Assembly: GCA_937873655.1 (NCBI GenBank)
Contig: CALMYQ010000159.1
Span: forward strand, 47,245-111,244
DNA length: 64,000 nt
Reading direction: 5' to 3'
DNA from: an uncultured Lewinella sp.
GTDB lineage: Bacteria; Bacteroidota; Bacteroidia; Chitinophagales; Saprospiraceae
Below are positions 28,663 to 37,211 of this stretch, one piece after another (the stretch's first letter is position 1; the number at the start of each line of letters is the position of its first letter). A model generated the notes under the pieces. It had not been told where the DNA came from. It did not search any database and worked only from the letters and a program-made list of their open reading frames with translations. A program made the position numbers and the translations under genes.

Positions 28663-31317
28663 CTACTCGTTCCGCAACGCCTCCACCGGATTGGTCACCG
28701 CCGTACGGATGGCCTGATAACTCACCGTCAGCAAGGCGATCGCAACGGCCAGCAAACCCGCCATCGCAAAAATGCTCCAGCCGATATCAGCCTGGTAGGC
28801 AAAATCCTCCAGCCATTTTTTCATCAGATACCACGCCGAAGGCACGGCTAAAACCAGCGAGATCAGGATCAAAACCAGGAAATTCTGGGTCAACATCCGG
28901 AAAATGCTTTGGACCGGCGCCCCCAATACCTTGCGGATGCCCATTTCCTTGCTGCGCTGTTCGGCCATGAAGGCGGACAGCGCAAACAACCCCAGGCAAG
29001 CGACGAATATGGCAAATACAGCAAAACTGCTGAAGATCCTGCCCGCGCGGCTGACATTTTCGTACATCATGGCAAACCGCTCATCCAGAAAGGAATACCG
29101 GATCGGCTGGTGCGGGGCAAACGACTTCCAGACCGCGGCAATATCCTGTACCGCGGCTTGGGTGTTGGCCGTATTTATTTTGACCGAAACCACCGAAGGG
29201 CTGTTGCTGATGTACATGACCAGCGGACCGATATCTTCGGTCATCGATTCAAAATGAAAATCCTCCACTACCCCGATGATCGGATACGCATCTCCGCCGT
29301 TGCTCAGCCGCTGTCCTATCGGGTTTTCAAAACCGAATTCTTCCACCAGCTTCTGGTTGACCACCAGGCTTTGGGAATCCGTCCGCATGTCCTCCTGGAA
29401 AAACCGCCCTTCCGCCATTTTCATGCCCATGGTTTCGAGGTAATCGTGGTCCACCTTCCAGACTTGCGCATATACGGGGGCGTCCTCCCGGTTGCGGCCT
29501 TCCTTATAGATCGAGTTGCTGTTCCGCTTGGTACCTGATATCGGCAGGTAATCGCTGACGGAAACGTGCTCTACTTCCGGCAGGTTTAACAACTCCTTTT
29601 TGAGTGTAAAGACCTGATCGCCCAGCGTATTGACACCCTGAAGGATCATCACCTGGTTTTTGTCAAAACCCAGTTTCTTGTTCAGGATATAATTCATCTG
29701 CCGGTGAATGACGATGGTGCCGATGATGAGCATAATAGACGTGGTAAACTGGAATACGACCAACACGCTCCTGAGTTTCCCGCCCCTGCTGCCCCGGCTC
29801 AGGTCGCCTTTCAACACCTGAATGGGCCGGAAAGACGACAGATAAAAGGCCGGATACAAACCCGCCAATACGCCCACCGTCAACGCCGAACCGGCCAGCG
29901 ACGGGCTCAGCCACCATTCCCGCCAGGGGAATACCAGGGATTTGTCGGCCAGTTGGTTGAAATAGGGGAGCAATACCCAGGACAGCAACAACCCGAGCAG
30001 GAAAGATAGCAGGCTGTACAGGATGGATTCCGCCAGGAATTGCCCGACCAGATGCCCCTTGACGGAGCCCACCACCTTCCGCAACCCCACTTCCAGCGCC
30101 CTGTTGGCCGATTTGGCAGTCGACAGGTTGATGAAATTCACGCAGGCGATCAGCAGGATGAACACCGCCACAGCGCCGAACAGCCAGATGAACCGGATAT
30201 CGCCCTTGTCAAGCCGGTCCTCCACATCGTAAGATCTCAGGTGGATATCCGCAACCGGCTCCAGAATAAAACTTCCCCCCTTCTCGATCCTGTCGATTTC
30301 CTGGCTGCCTTCCTTTTGCAGGATTGGGATCAGGTATTTGGTGATGATGATCTTGAACTTTTTCGCAAGGGCCTGCGGGTCGGTCCCCGGGCGCAGCAGG
30401 GCATAGTCATGGTAGTTGTTCGCCATCCAGGTTTGCTGCTCGCCGGGCCAGAACTCCTTGCCGGTCAGGGTCAGCAGAAAATTGTATTTGAAATGAGAGT
30501 TGGCCGGAAAATCCTCCATCACGCCCCCTATCTTGTACACCGTTTTCTCGTCGTCGTTCAGGATCATGGTCTTGCCGACCGGATTTTCGCCCGGGAAAAA
30601 CTTTTCGGCCTTGCTCCTGGAAATGACCATGGTAAACGGTTCGTCCAGGGCGTGCTCGCGGGTGCCATACACCATCGGCATCTGGAACAGGTCCAGGAAG
30701 GTCTGATCGGCGTAGGTAAAGCCCTCTTCATAGGTATTGTCCAGGGTTTCGGTCGACCGGATCTGGTTGCTGCCGGCCCCGCTGAACAATGGATTGGGAT
30801 TCAAGCGGCCGATCATTTCCACCTCGGGGAATTCATCTTTGACCGCTGCTGCGAACGGCGCCGGAAAAGAGACGCCTTTTCTGATGTCGCCGTTGTCGTC
30901 AAACTGGCCCACCACGCGGTACAGCCGGTCCGCATTGGCCCATTGCCGGTCATAGCTCAGCTCATCCCGGATGAAGATGGCGATCAGCAGGCAGGCTGCG
31001 ATACCAACCGCAAACCCGCCGACCTTGATGGCGGAATACATCTTTTGCTTCAGCAGTTGCCGGAAAGCAATCTTGAAATTGTTTTTGGAAAACACGGGTG
31101 ATAAATTTAAGTGAAACGTACGGATGGTCGAAAGCCGGAAAGAGCGGAGCACATCCCAGACGAAGCGCCGCCGGGCAACCGCAGCCCCTTGTCGCCGGCA
31201 CCTTTTGTCGAATAGTTCATACGCATCGCCCTGGATTTCCTCCAGCAACTCCGGCCGGCAATACCACTGCAGGAATTGATCGGCCCAGCGCGGCGGTTTT
31301 CTCGGGGCGGCGCTCAT
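28663..31317 (-). CDS. FtsX/MacB-type permease with an N-terminal prefix domain, coupled to PadR
   Basis: An 884-residue permease. The first 80-90 residues (PPRWADQFLQWYCRPELLEE, GDAYELFDKRC, ARRRFVWDVLRSFRL) form a soluble prefix domain seen in permeases encoded next to PadR regulators. The usual permease follows: KNNFKIAFRQLLKQKMYSAI, a first FtsX half with NRALEVGLRKVVGSVK, a second with EQRSKEMGIRKVLGAP, and the end NPVEALRNE. The ATG at 31317 overlaps the PadR stop as ATGA, which fixes the start and suggests translational coupling. Unlike the other permeases here, it has no sigma-54-like promoter. Confidence 0.9.
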   Translation of the reverse strand: MSAAPRKPPRWADQFLQWYCRPELLEEIQGDAYELFDKRCRRQGAAVARRRFVWDVLRSFRLSTIRTFHLNLSPVFSKNNFKIAFRQLLKQKMYSAIKVGGFAVGIAACLLIAIFIRDELSYDRQWANADRLYRVVGQFDDNGDIRKGVSFPAPFAAAVKDEFPEVEMIGRLNPNPLFSGAGSNQIRSTETLDNTYEEGFTYADQTFLDLFQMPMVYGTREHALDEPFTMVISRSKAEKFFPGENPVGKTMILNDDEKTVYKIGGVMEDFPANSHFKYNFLLTLTGKEFWPGEQQTWMANNYHDYALLRPGTDPQALAKKFKIIITKYLIPILQKEGSQEIDRIEKGGSFILEPVADIHLRSYDVEDRLDKGDIRFIWLFGAVAVFILLIACVNFINLSTAKSANRALEVGLRKVVGSVKGHLVGQFLAESILYSLLSFLLGLLLSWVLLPYFNQLADKSLVFPWREWWLSPSLAGSALTVGVLAGLYPAFYLSSFRPIQVLKGDLSRGSRGGKLRSVLVVFQFTTSIMLIIGTIVIHRQMNYILNKKLGFDKNQVMILQGVNTLGDQVFTLKKELLNLPEVEHVSVSDYLPISGTKRNSNSIYKEGRNREDAPVYAQVWKVDHDYLETMGMKMAEGRFFQEDMRTDSQSLVVNQKLVEEFGFENPIGQRLSNGGDAYPIIGVVEDFHFESMTEDIGPLVMYISNSPSVVSVKINTANTQAAVQDIAAVWKSFAPHQPIRYSFLDERFAMMYENVSRAGRIFSSFAVFAIFVACLGLFALSAFMAEQRSKEMGIRKVLGAPVQSIFRMLTQNFLVLILISLVLAVPSAWYLMKKWLEDFAYQADIGWSIFAMAGLLAVAIALLTVSYQAIRTAVTNPVEALRNE

Positions 31318-31652
31318 AGAATGGATAACCTTGGTGAAAAGCCGGGGATCTGCTGCCACAGCTTGAGGTAGATATCCCTGGATTGCTCCAGCGCTACCCG
31401 ACCGGCCTGGGTGATGTTGAAGATCCGCTTTCGCCTGCCACCCCGTTCGGCCGTGGATTCACTCCAGTAGGAATTGACAAATCCCTTGGATTCCAACCGC
31501 CTCAGGGCCGCGTGTACGGCGCTGATATTGACCGACCGGCCGGCCTGTTCTTCCAGGGCTTCCATCACGGCAACGCCGTAGGCATCCTCGTGCAAAATGG
31601 CGACGAGCAGCAGTATGAGCTCTTCAAACTCCCCAAGGTGGATTCTTTGCAT
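31314..31652 (-). CDS. PadR-family transcriptional regulator
   Basis: A 112-residue winged-helix repressor. The N-terminal half, GEFEELILLLVAILHEDAYG followed by VAVMEALEEQ and NISAVHAALRRLESKGFV, is the PadR DNA-binding domain, and GGRRKRIFNITQAGRVALEQ is the wing and start of the C-terminal helix. PadR proteins repress genes, often their own operon, until a phenolic acid or other ligand binds. The gene overlaps the downstream permease by four bases. A 34-bp palindrome lies 15 bases upstream of its start codon (31667-31700) and is a good candidate for its own operator. Confidence 0.9.
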   Translation of the reverse strand: MQRIHLGEFEELILLLVAILHEDAYGVAVMEALEEQAGRSVNISAVHAALRRLESKGFVNSYWSESTAERGGRRKRIFNITQAGRVALEQSRDIYLKLWQQIPGFSPRLSIL

Positions 31653-31666
31653 GCATATATCATTTA

Positions 31667-31700
31667 CAAAAGTAAAAGTAATATATATCTTTCACTTTTG
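31667..31700. promoter_or_regulatory. Candidate PadR operator
   Basis: CAAAAGTAAAAGT (31667-31679) and TCTTTCACTTTTG (31688-31700) form an inverted repeat with two mismatches around the 8-base centre AATATATA. The left arm on the minus strand reads TACTTTTG, which fits the Bacteroidota -7 box, so binding here would block the promoter. Confidence 0.6.
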
Positions 31701-31742
31701 CAAATAAAACCTGAAAACTTTTTTCCGGAAAAAAATACGGCT

Positions 31743-33071
31743 TCAGGCGCCGGACCGCGCAGGTATCCGGATGGGTTCTGCCGGGGTTTCTGCGGGCCCG
31801 ACGATCACTTCATGCTTAAGTGCAATATTGGCCACCAGCCCCAGGTTATCGGAGAGGCCGCATTGGGCCAGCACCAGATAATGCTTGAACATGCGGACGG
31901 CAAAATCGATATCTTTTACCGCGCTTTTCTCTGCCAGTAATTTGCGGATGGCGTCTTCGTTCCGGCAAAAGCGGTCATACCAGCAAGCCAGGGTCTTGGG
32001 GTAGGAATCGTCCGGCAGGTTGTTCCGGTCGACCACCTTGAAGTATTTCCTGAAAATGCGGAGGTTGCTGTTGATGCCGGGGGTTGAGCCGCCTGGGAAG
32101 ATATATTTGGACAGAAAGGGGTCCACCTTGTAGAACCGCTCGGTATGGAAAATAGCGTGAAACAAGGCCGTACCGCCTTTCTTCAGCATACCGGAAACCC
32201 TCCGGTACAGATGGTGATAATCGCTGATGTGCTCCAACAGGCCGATGCTGATCACGTAGTCGTATACGCCGGTCGCGTTATGGACATCCTCGACTTCAAC
32301 GCTCACCAGGTCATCCAGTCCCCTTCTCGCCGCTTCTCTCCGGATATAGGCGGCTTGTGCTGTAGAGAGGGTGATCCCTTTCGCCTTGATCCCGAATTTT
32401 TCAGCCATGTAAAAAAGGCTTCCGCCCCAGCCGCAACCCAGGTCGATCATGGTTTTTCCGCGGGCGTTTTGGTCGATCCCCATCCGGTCGGCATAAAAAG
32501 CCAACTTGTTTTCCTGGGCTTCCTCCAGGGTGCGGGTATCCTCGTCCCATTTGGCGCAGGTGTACTGGATATAATGCGCATCCAGCCAGAAGAGGTAAAA
32601 CGCATTGGCGTCCTCTTCATCCGCAAACCACTCACTGAGGCTGTAATGCGAATTGATGTTCTCGGATTTGTCCTTCTTCGTAAAGAATTGCCGGTTGAAT
32701 TTCGCCCTGAGGATGTAAAAAATATCCGCTGCCGGAAGCCGGAGCAAAAGCCGGGATTGGTACACCGTGCGGATCAGCATGGCCAGCAAATGTTTGTAGA
32801 GCCGGTCGTCCACTTCGATCCAGCCTTTGCAATAGGATTCGCCCAGTCCGAGGGATCCTTCGGTAAAGACCGCCTTGAATAAGGCTTCAGCGTGATGGAA
32901 TCGCACCTCGACGATTTCCGGGCCGTCGCCGATCAGCGGGTAGCGGGCATCGTCGAAGTAAAACCGGAAGGCGTGATCTTTGTATAATCTGACATAGTTT
33001 CTGGCGATCCGGATAAATATCCTTTCAAATCTGGAAAGTTTCATAACCTGATATTTTGCCGAGTTAATCAT
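31743..33071 (-). CDS. Cyclopropane-fatty-acyl-phospholipid synthase family methyltransferase
   Basis: A 442-residue enzyme with the two-part layout of CFA synthase: an N-terminal lipid-binding region (LSRFERIFIRIARNYVRLYK, then EALFKAVFTEGSLGLGESYC, which matches the GLGESYM motif) and a C-terminal SAM domain with MIDLGCGWGGSLFYMAEKFG followed by KGITLSTAQAAYI. Other family residues are HYSLSEWF, the substrate segment after the linker, and a late HIFPGG-like YIFPGGSTPG. The reaction adds a methylene bridge to an unsaturated acyl chain. The alternative ATG at 33044 would shorten it by nine residues and is equally possible. It is not adjacent to the smaller relative at 18265. Confidence 0.88.
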   Translation of the reverse strand: MINSAKYQVMKLSRFERIFIRIARNYVRLYKDHAFRFYFDDARYPLIGDGPEIVEVRFHHAEALFKAVFTEGSLGLGESYCKGWIEVDDRLYKHLLAMLIRTVYQSRLLLRLPAADIFYILRAKFNRQFFTKKDKSENINSHYSLSEWFADEEDANAFYLFWLDAHYIQYTCAKWDEDTRTLEEAQENKLAFYADRMGIDQNARGKTMIDLGCGWGGSLFYMAEKFGIKAKGITLSTAQAAYIRREAARRGLDDLVSVEVEDVHNATGVYDYVISIGLLEHISDYHHLYRRVSGMLKKGGTALFHAIFHTERFYKVDPFLSKYIFPGGSTPGINSNLRIFRKYFKVVDRNNLPDDSYPKTLACWYDRFCRNEDAIRKLLAEKSAVKDIDFAVRMFKHYLVLAQCGLSDNLGLVANIALKHEVIVGPAETPAEPIRIPARSGA

Positions 33072-33167
33072 TGCCTTGGAGGGGAATGGCTGCCATCAGG
33101 GAGCGGGAATACGGACATTAAATTAAACAAAATTTTGGTCAAAATCTCATGACCCCCGTCAATCAGG

Positions 33168-33199
33168 TTGCTGATCCTGATTTAGAGATGCTATGTTTG
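33168..33199 (+). promoter_or_regulatory. Possible Bacteroidota-type promoter
   Basis: TATGTTTG at 33192-33199 fits the TAnnTTTG -7 box, with TTG at 33168-33170 as a weak -33 box and a 21-base spacer. It would start transcription about 105 bases before the TIMP-like gene. Confidence 0.35.
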
Positions 33200-33309
33200 G
33201 CAACTTTAAGATCCAACGGATACCAAATCGGCGGTCAGGCCAACCTCCGGGCAGGTTTTTTCCGTCTAACCATACGGGTCCTTACCCGGATGCTGAAAAA
33301 CTAACAACT

Positions 33310-34059
33310 ATGAAATTAAGGATTACACTGATCTTGCTGTCTGCCATACTTTTCTACAACCGGTCCTCGGCTTGTTCCTGTATAAATATCGGGACATTTT
33401 GCGAGACCATCGCCGGTTCCAACGGTATGATCTGGGAAGGATTCCAGATCTACTACGTCCAGGTGAAGAATAAAAAGAACTCCGGGATGGACGTCGAAGT
33501 GCTCGGCGTGCTGCATGGAGAGGACCGGCTAGGGGAGACCCTGTTTTTTATCAACGGCGCCGGAGCTGACTGCACCATGGGAATCAGCAATTTCCAGGTC
33601 GGAAAGCAATACCTTTTTGCAGCCTGGAAACGAACCAGCGACTGGGCGCTTTCCATCTGCGGCGTTTCCTACCTCGATGTCGAGAACGGCAAGGTCAAAG
33701 GCCCCATCGCGCCCGGCGTCAATAAGGTGGATCTGGATAAATTCAATACGGTCGCCAACTGCGGCGGCCTCAGTGGCCCGGGCGTGCCCGTCGGCGGCCC
33801 CGGGGCTTTTTTCCAGGTATTCCCCTCGCCCGCAAGCGAAACGGTATTTGTCCGCCCGTCAACCGACACCCTGGAATTCAACCTACAACTCGACGTTTTT
33901 GACGCCATCGGCCGCCGGGTCTACCGCAACCACGAGGTCTCCTTCACCGACGGCAGCGACTTCGAAATGGCCGTACAGGATTGGGCGCCCGGCGTGTATT
34001 TTTTCCGCGTTACGGCCTGGAACCAGCGGCATACGTTCAGGATCGTGAAGGGGCAGTGA
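33310..34059 (+). CDS. Secreted TIMP/NTR-like protein with a T9SS type-A sorting domain
   Basis: A 249-residue secreted protein. The ATG at 33310 is used because it begins a signal peptide ending in SSA, so mature protein would start CSC (Cys22, Cys24). The next 140 residues (IGTFCETIAG, IYYVQVKNKK, GADCTMGISNFQVGKQYLFA, SICGVSYLD) resemble the netrin/TIMP-type OB fold, where an N-terminal Cys-x-Cys and a later G-x-x-YL-x-A segment are typical. The C-terminal 75 residues (FQVFPSPASETVFV, LDVFDAIGRRVY, WAPGVYFFRVTAW) form a T9SS type-A sorting domain, so the protein is probably exported and anchored at the cell surface. The domain call rests on motif resemblance only. Confidence 0.7.
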   Translation: MKLRITLILLSAILFYNRSSACSCINIGTFCETIAGSNGMIWEGFQIYYVQVKNKKNSGMDVEVLGVLHGEDRLGETLFFINGAGADCTMGISNFQVGKQYLFAAWKRTSDWALSICGVSYLDVENGKVKGPIAPGVNKVDLDKFNTVANCGGLSGPGVPVGGPGAFFQVFPSPASETVFVRPSTDTLEFNLQLDVFDAIGRRVYRNHEVSFTDGSDFEMAVQDWAPGVYFFRVTAWNQRHTFRIVKGQ

Positions 34060-34475
34060 AATTCGGAGGAACTGAGGAGTTGAAGATTCGAGGAGTTGAG
34101 GGCTGGTGTTTTCAGGTCAAGGCTTCAAGGTTGGTGATTTGTAAATTTGTTGATTTGCCGCCTTCGCTCTTTTGGAGCTCCAGCCTCCGGCCGACGAAGT
34201 CGCCTATGGCTGACGGAGTCGGCCGCCGGGGGTTGATCTGTTGATTTGAACTGAACGGAAAAATAAAAACCGCCAGGTTTTTGATCTTCAACTTATGTGC
34301 CCTGATGTGCCTGATGTGGTTTAAATAAAACAAGCCGAACCCAAAGGGTTTGGCATTTGGAAAATTAAAAGACCTGGCTCTCCCAAAACGAATTCGAACA
34401 GAATCCATTTTGAAGACACAGATTGGACAGGTTCGATTTTGTTTGGCGAAACAGCCATTTGGGGGTTCAGCAACC
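34060..34475. repeat. Intergenic region with a dispersed palindromic repeat (copy 4)
   Basis: A member of the GCCGCCTTCG...CGGCCGCCGG family occupies about 34157-34232, here with a different centre (CTCTTTTGGAGCTCCAGCCT, then CGACGAAGTCGCC). It is flanked by runs of TTGATTTG and GAGGAGTTGA-like sequence. No gene is supported in the rest of the stretch. Confidence 0.6.
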
Positions 34476-35750
34476 TTACCCTTTCAACCACCGGTCAAAC
34501 CACGCAAAAGCTTCGGCCTGCATGTCCGCATCAAACTTGTGCGGGCCCGGGTAATACGAGCATTTATACCGGTCGGCAGCCCCCGCTTTTTCAAATACTT
34601 GCGCCAGGATCTGATCCGCCGACTGCATCTCCGGCAGGGTATACAGCTGATCCTCCGAATCGTTGAGCACCAGTGTCGGCAGGGGCGCCCGCAGGCCGAG
34701 GATCTCCGGAAAATCGAGTTCGTTGGGCAGGATGGGCACGTACACCATCCAGGTGTGGGTATGCGCCTTGTTGAGCATGAAGTCCTGCCAGGTGGTCATA
34801 AAACCCACGGCCACTGCGCAGCGGATCCGCTCGTCGAGGCCGCCCATGAAGACGGTGCGCATGCCGCCGCCCGAGAGGCCGCAACAGCCTACTCTTTCAG
34901 CGTCTACATCAGGACGCGAACACAGGATATCCAGCGCCTTTTGGTCTTCCGCGAAAAACACGCCAGGCCAGGTCGTGCCGGCGCAGAACAGGGATTTGGC
35001 CATGATATGTTCGTGTTGTCCGGCCCATTGGTTGTAGGCGCTGATGCTGTCGTGGTTGTCGTCCGTCGGGTCCGTCAGTTTGCCGCGCAGGTGTTGCGGC
35101 ACGTCTTTGAGCAATACCCGCCGGCTGGCAAACGGGAAGGCATCCGGTACAAGGACGGCGTAACCCTGTTTGGCGATCTCGTTGGCCCAGGCCCGGCCGC
35201 TGTAATACGTCTCCTGGTGCGGGATCATGAGCGGGTGCTGCCGGTCGGTTTTCACAATCTTTTGCGCGCCGAAATACTTGTTGCCGCCGTGGTCGTGGAA
35301 CGCCAGGATCGCGGGCAGTTTCCCGGTGGCATCGGCCGGTTTGAGGAATACCGCTTCCGTCGGCGGTCCGTAAGGCAGTTGCCAGGTCAGCTCCTCGATA
35401 TGCAGGCCGTCATAAATGAACTGCCGGACCACTTTCACGTCGGGCAATCCCGGCATTTCCGGCGGCGCCATCCGATCCAGCACCCGCTTTCGGGCCGTTT
35501 TCCGCCATTTATCCGGCTTTTTCCATTTCGGCTCCCGGAAGGAGAGGGCCGGTATCCGGTTGCCGTTGAGCGAGGCGGCCCACGGACCGTATTGACCGAT
35601 CAGGCTGGTATTGCTGTCGTCAGGGAAAAAGGTCGGCATGTCAGGCTGGTTTGGATCCGGGAAAGCGGCGCCCAAGACCGGTAAAAATCCGGCGGCGGCC
35701 AGGCTCAGCCCGGTGGATTTCAGGAAACGGCGGCGGGTTGGTTTTTGCAT
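34476..35750 (-). CDS. Tat-exported alpha/beta hydrolase (acetyl-xylan-esterase/Abhydrolase_7-like)
   Basis: A 424-residue hydrolase. The ATG at 35750 begins a twin-arginine signal (TRRRFLKSTGLSLAAAGFLP), so the folded protein is exported to the periplasm. The catalytic fold is visible: LPAILAFHDHGGNKYFG (oxyanion region), YAVLVPDAFPFASRR, the nucleophile elbow GLSGGGMRT, PTLVLNDSEDQLYT for the acid, and YYPGPHKFDADMQAEAFAWF for the histidine. Related proteins are esterases that act on carbohydrate or other acyl esters. Its 5' end and upstream region are duplicated in tandem just upstream (35883-36119). Confidence 0.82.
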   Translation of the reverse strand: MQKPTRRRFLKSTGLSLAAAGFLPVLGAAFPDPNQPDMPTFFPDDSNTSLIGQYGPWAASLNGNRIPALSFREPKWKKPDKWRKTARKRVLDRMAPPEMPGLPDVKVVRQFIYDGLHIEELTWQLPYGPPTEAVFLKPADATGKLPAILAFHDHGGNKYFGAQKIVKTDRQHPLMIPHQETYYSGRAWANEIAKQGYAVLVPDAFPFASRRVLLKDVPQHLRGKLTDPTDDNHDSISAYNQWAGQHEHIMAKSLFCAGTTWPGVFFAEDQKALDILCSRPDVDAERVGCCGLSGGGMRTVFMGGLDERIRCAVAVGFMTTWQDFMLNKAHTHTWMVYVPILPNELDFPEILGLRAPLPTLVLNDSEDQLYTLPEMQSADQILAQVFEKAGAADRYKCSYYPGPHKFDADMQAEAFAWFDRWLKG

Positions 35751-36119
35751 GGTATTGGCGGTATTTTTTGGCTTCAACCTAAAGTTAAGGATTGCCCGAA
35801 TATACCCATATTCCCCGTCTTAGCCAACAATTTTTCATGCATGATTATTTAGAAAATTCCGTCGGGATTAAATCCCGGTAGCCTGGTTTGGATCCGGGAA
35901 AGCGGCGCCCAAGGCCGGTAAAAATCCGGCGGCGGCCAGGCTCAGCCCGGTGGATTTCAGGAAACGGCGGCGGGTTGGTTTTTGCATGGTATTGGCGGTA
36001 TTTTTTGGCTTCAACCTAAAGTTAAGGATTGCCCGAATATACCCATATTCGCCGTCTTAGCCAACAATTTTTCATGCATGATCATTTAGAAAATCCCGTA
36101 GGGATTAAATCCCGGTAGC
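35646..36119. repeat. 237-bp tandem duplication covering the 5' end of the hydrolase gene
   Basis: Bases 35646-35882 and 35883-36119 are nearly identical direct repeats differing at only a handful of positions. Each contains the first 35 or so codons of the hydrolase, its start codon, the presumed promoter, and a GGGATTAAATCCC near-palindrome at the outer end. The junction is exact, as expected for a recent unequal crossover. Confidence 0.92.
35868..35987 (-). pseudogene. Orphan Tat signal peptide ORF from the duplicated 5' end
   Basis: In the second repeat copy the reading frame begins at the duplicated ATG (35987), encodes the same Tat signal with one change (FLPALG for FLPVLG), and stops after 39 residues at DPNQATGI. 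If the duplicated promoter works, the cell makes a free Tat signal peptide. Otherwise it is only a gene fragment. Confidence 0.7.
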
Positions 36120-36190
36120 CGGTTCCGGCAAACGTGATCCAGCGTGCCGTAGGTACGCAATATGAGGTCACCTGCAGCGCGCCGAACGTT

Positions 36191-36290
36191 CAGAATTTTG
36201 TGTCAACAGAATTTTTAGCCCGCGCTGCGTGATGAAAATCAAAATCTTTGTGGGAAAAAACCTCGCGCCAAGACGCTAAGTCGCCAAGAA
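36191..36290. repeat. Dispersed repeat (CAGAATTTTGTGTCA family, copy 1)
   Basis: CAGAATTTTGTGTCA, then TTTTTAGCCCGCGCTGCGTG and ATGAAAATCAAAATCTT, nearly repeats 45305-45361. It is followed by CGCCAAGACGCTAAGTCGCC, the reverse complement of a CTTAGCGTCTTGGCG block after the second copy. A third, partial relative is at about 58186-58250. Confidence 0.7.
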
Positions 36291-36344
36291 AAACCAAACT
36301 TAACTCCCTTTGCGCAAAACACCCTTCAATGAACCGTCTTGGAC

Positions 36345-37211
36345 TTAATTCTTTCCGGCATTTTCCCCCATTATTCGCTCAAGCCCCTCCAGATTCGCCT
36401 TCAAAACCTCCTCCACATCCCGGTCCTCCACATGCCCTAAAACCCCGAAATCACCCGTATAGCCTTTTTCCAGCAGCAAGCTGATCATTCCCTTTTCGTA
36501 ATCTCCCGTTCCAATGGTCATGATCTCAGGGCCTTCCCGCTTTACCCCATTCAGGTTTACGCTCCAGAGGTACGGCAACATGACGGTCACCAATTCAGGA
36601 AAAGCGTCAATTTGCCCGCGTCCGTGGTGGAAATTGTAGATCAGGCCCAGGTCTTCCCCCGGGAGCGCCTTCATGATTTTGATCTGGTTTGCGGGCTCTC
36701 CGAACCAGTCGCCGTGGTTGTACAACGCTACCTTGCAACCCAGCGAATTTGCTTTCCTGCTCAGCGACCCGATCATTTCGGCCCCTTTGCTCACCGCCGC
36801 TTCATCCGGCAGCCCGTCAAAGAAATTCGCATTGAAGCTGACCCAGATCTGCCCTTTATAGCCGACCTCCCCGATGACGCTGAAAACCTGTTCGTTGGCA
36901 TCGCTCAGTTTTTCCGTTGAATCCGAATTATTGTCGATCCACATCCAGACAGCGATGACCTCAATGCCGTTTTCGGCGGCCAGTTGCAATTCTTCGGCCA
37001 TCTGCGGAAGGTGTTCGGCCCGCCAGTCGTACGCGTATTTTTTGATCCCCAGCCGCTTGAGCATGGCCATCCTTTCCGCCGGCGAACGCTTGAGGCTGTC
37101 ATAGGGTACGATGCACCACGCGTAGACTTTGGTCATATCCAGGCTTTGCTTTTTTTGGGTTTCCTTGCAAGCCGCGGTGAGGACTATGAGTGTTAAAAGA
37201 AGGTATTTCAT
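36345..37211 (-). CDS. Sugar phosphate isomerase/epimerase-like lipoprotein
   Basis: A 288-residue protein. The ATG at 37211 begins a lipoprotein signal (MKYLLLTLIVLTAAC). The mature part reads as a xylose-isomerase-like TIM barrel: LKRLGIKKYAYDWRAEHLPQ, AAENGIEVIAVWMWI, then GCKVALYNHGDWFGEP, LGLIYNFHHGRGQIDAFPEL, VNLNGVKREGPEIMTIGTGD and FGVLGHVEDRDVEEVLKANL. These blocks supply the usual metal-binding Glu, Asp and His positions at strand ends. Exported members occur widely in Bacteroidota, and their substrates are mostly unknown. Confidence 0.8.
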   Translation of the reverse strand: MKYLLLTLIVLTAACKETQKKQSLDMTKVYAWCIVPYDSLKRSPAERMAMLKRLGIKKYAYDWRAEHLPQMAEELQLAAENGIEVIAVWMWIDNNSDSTEKLSDANEQVFSVIGEVGYKGQIWVSFNANFFDGLPDEAAVSKGAEMIGSLSRKANSLGCKVALYNHGDWFGEPANQIKIMKALPGEDLGLIYNFHHGRGQIDAFPELVTVMLPYLWSVNLNGVKREGPEIMTIGTGDYEKGMISLLLEKGYTGDFGVLGHVEDRDVEEVLKANLEGLERIMGENAGKN

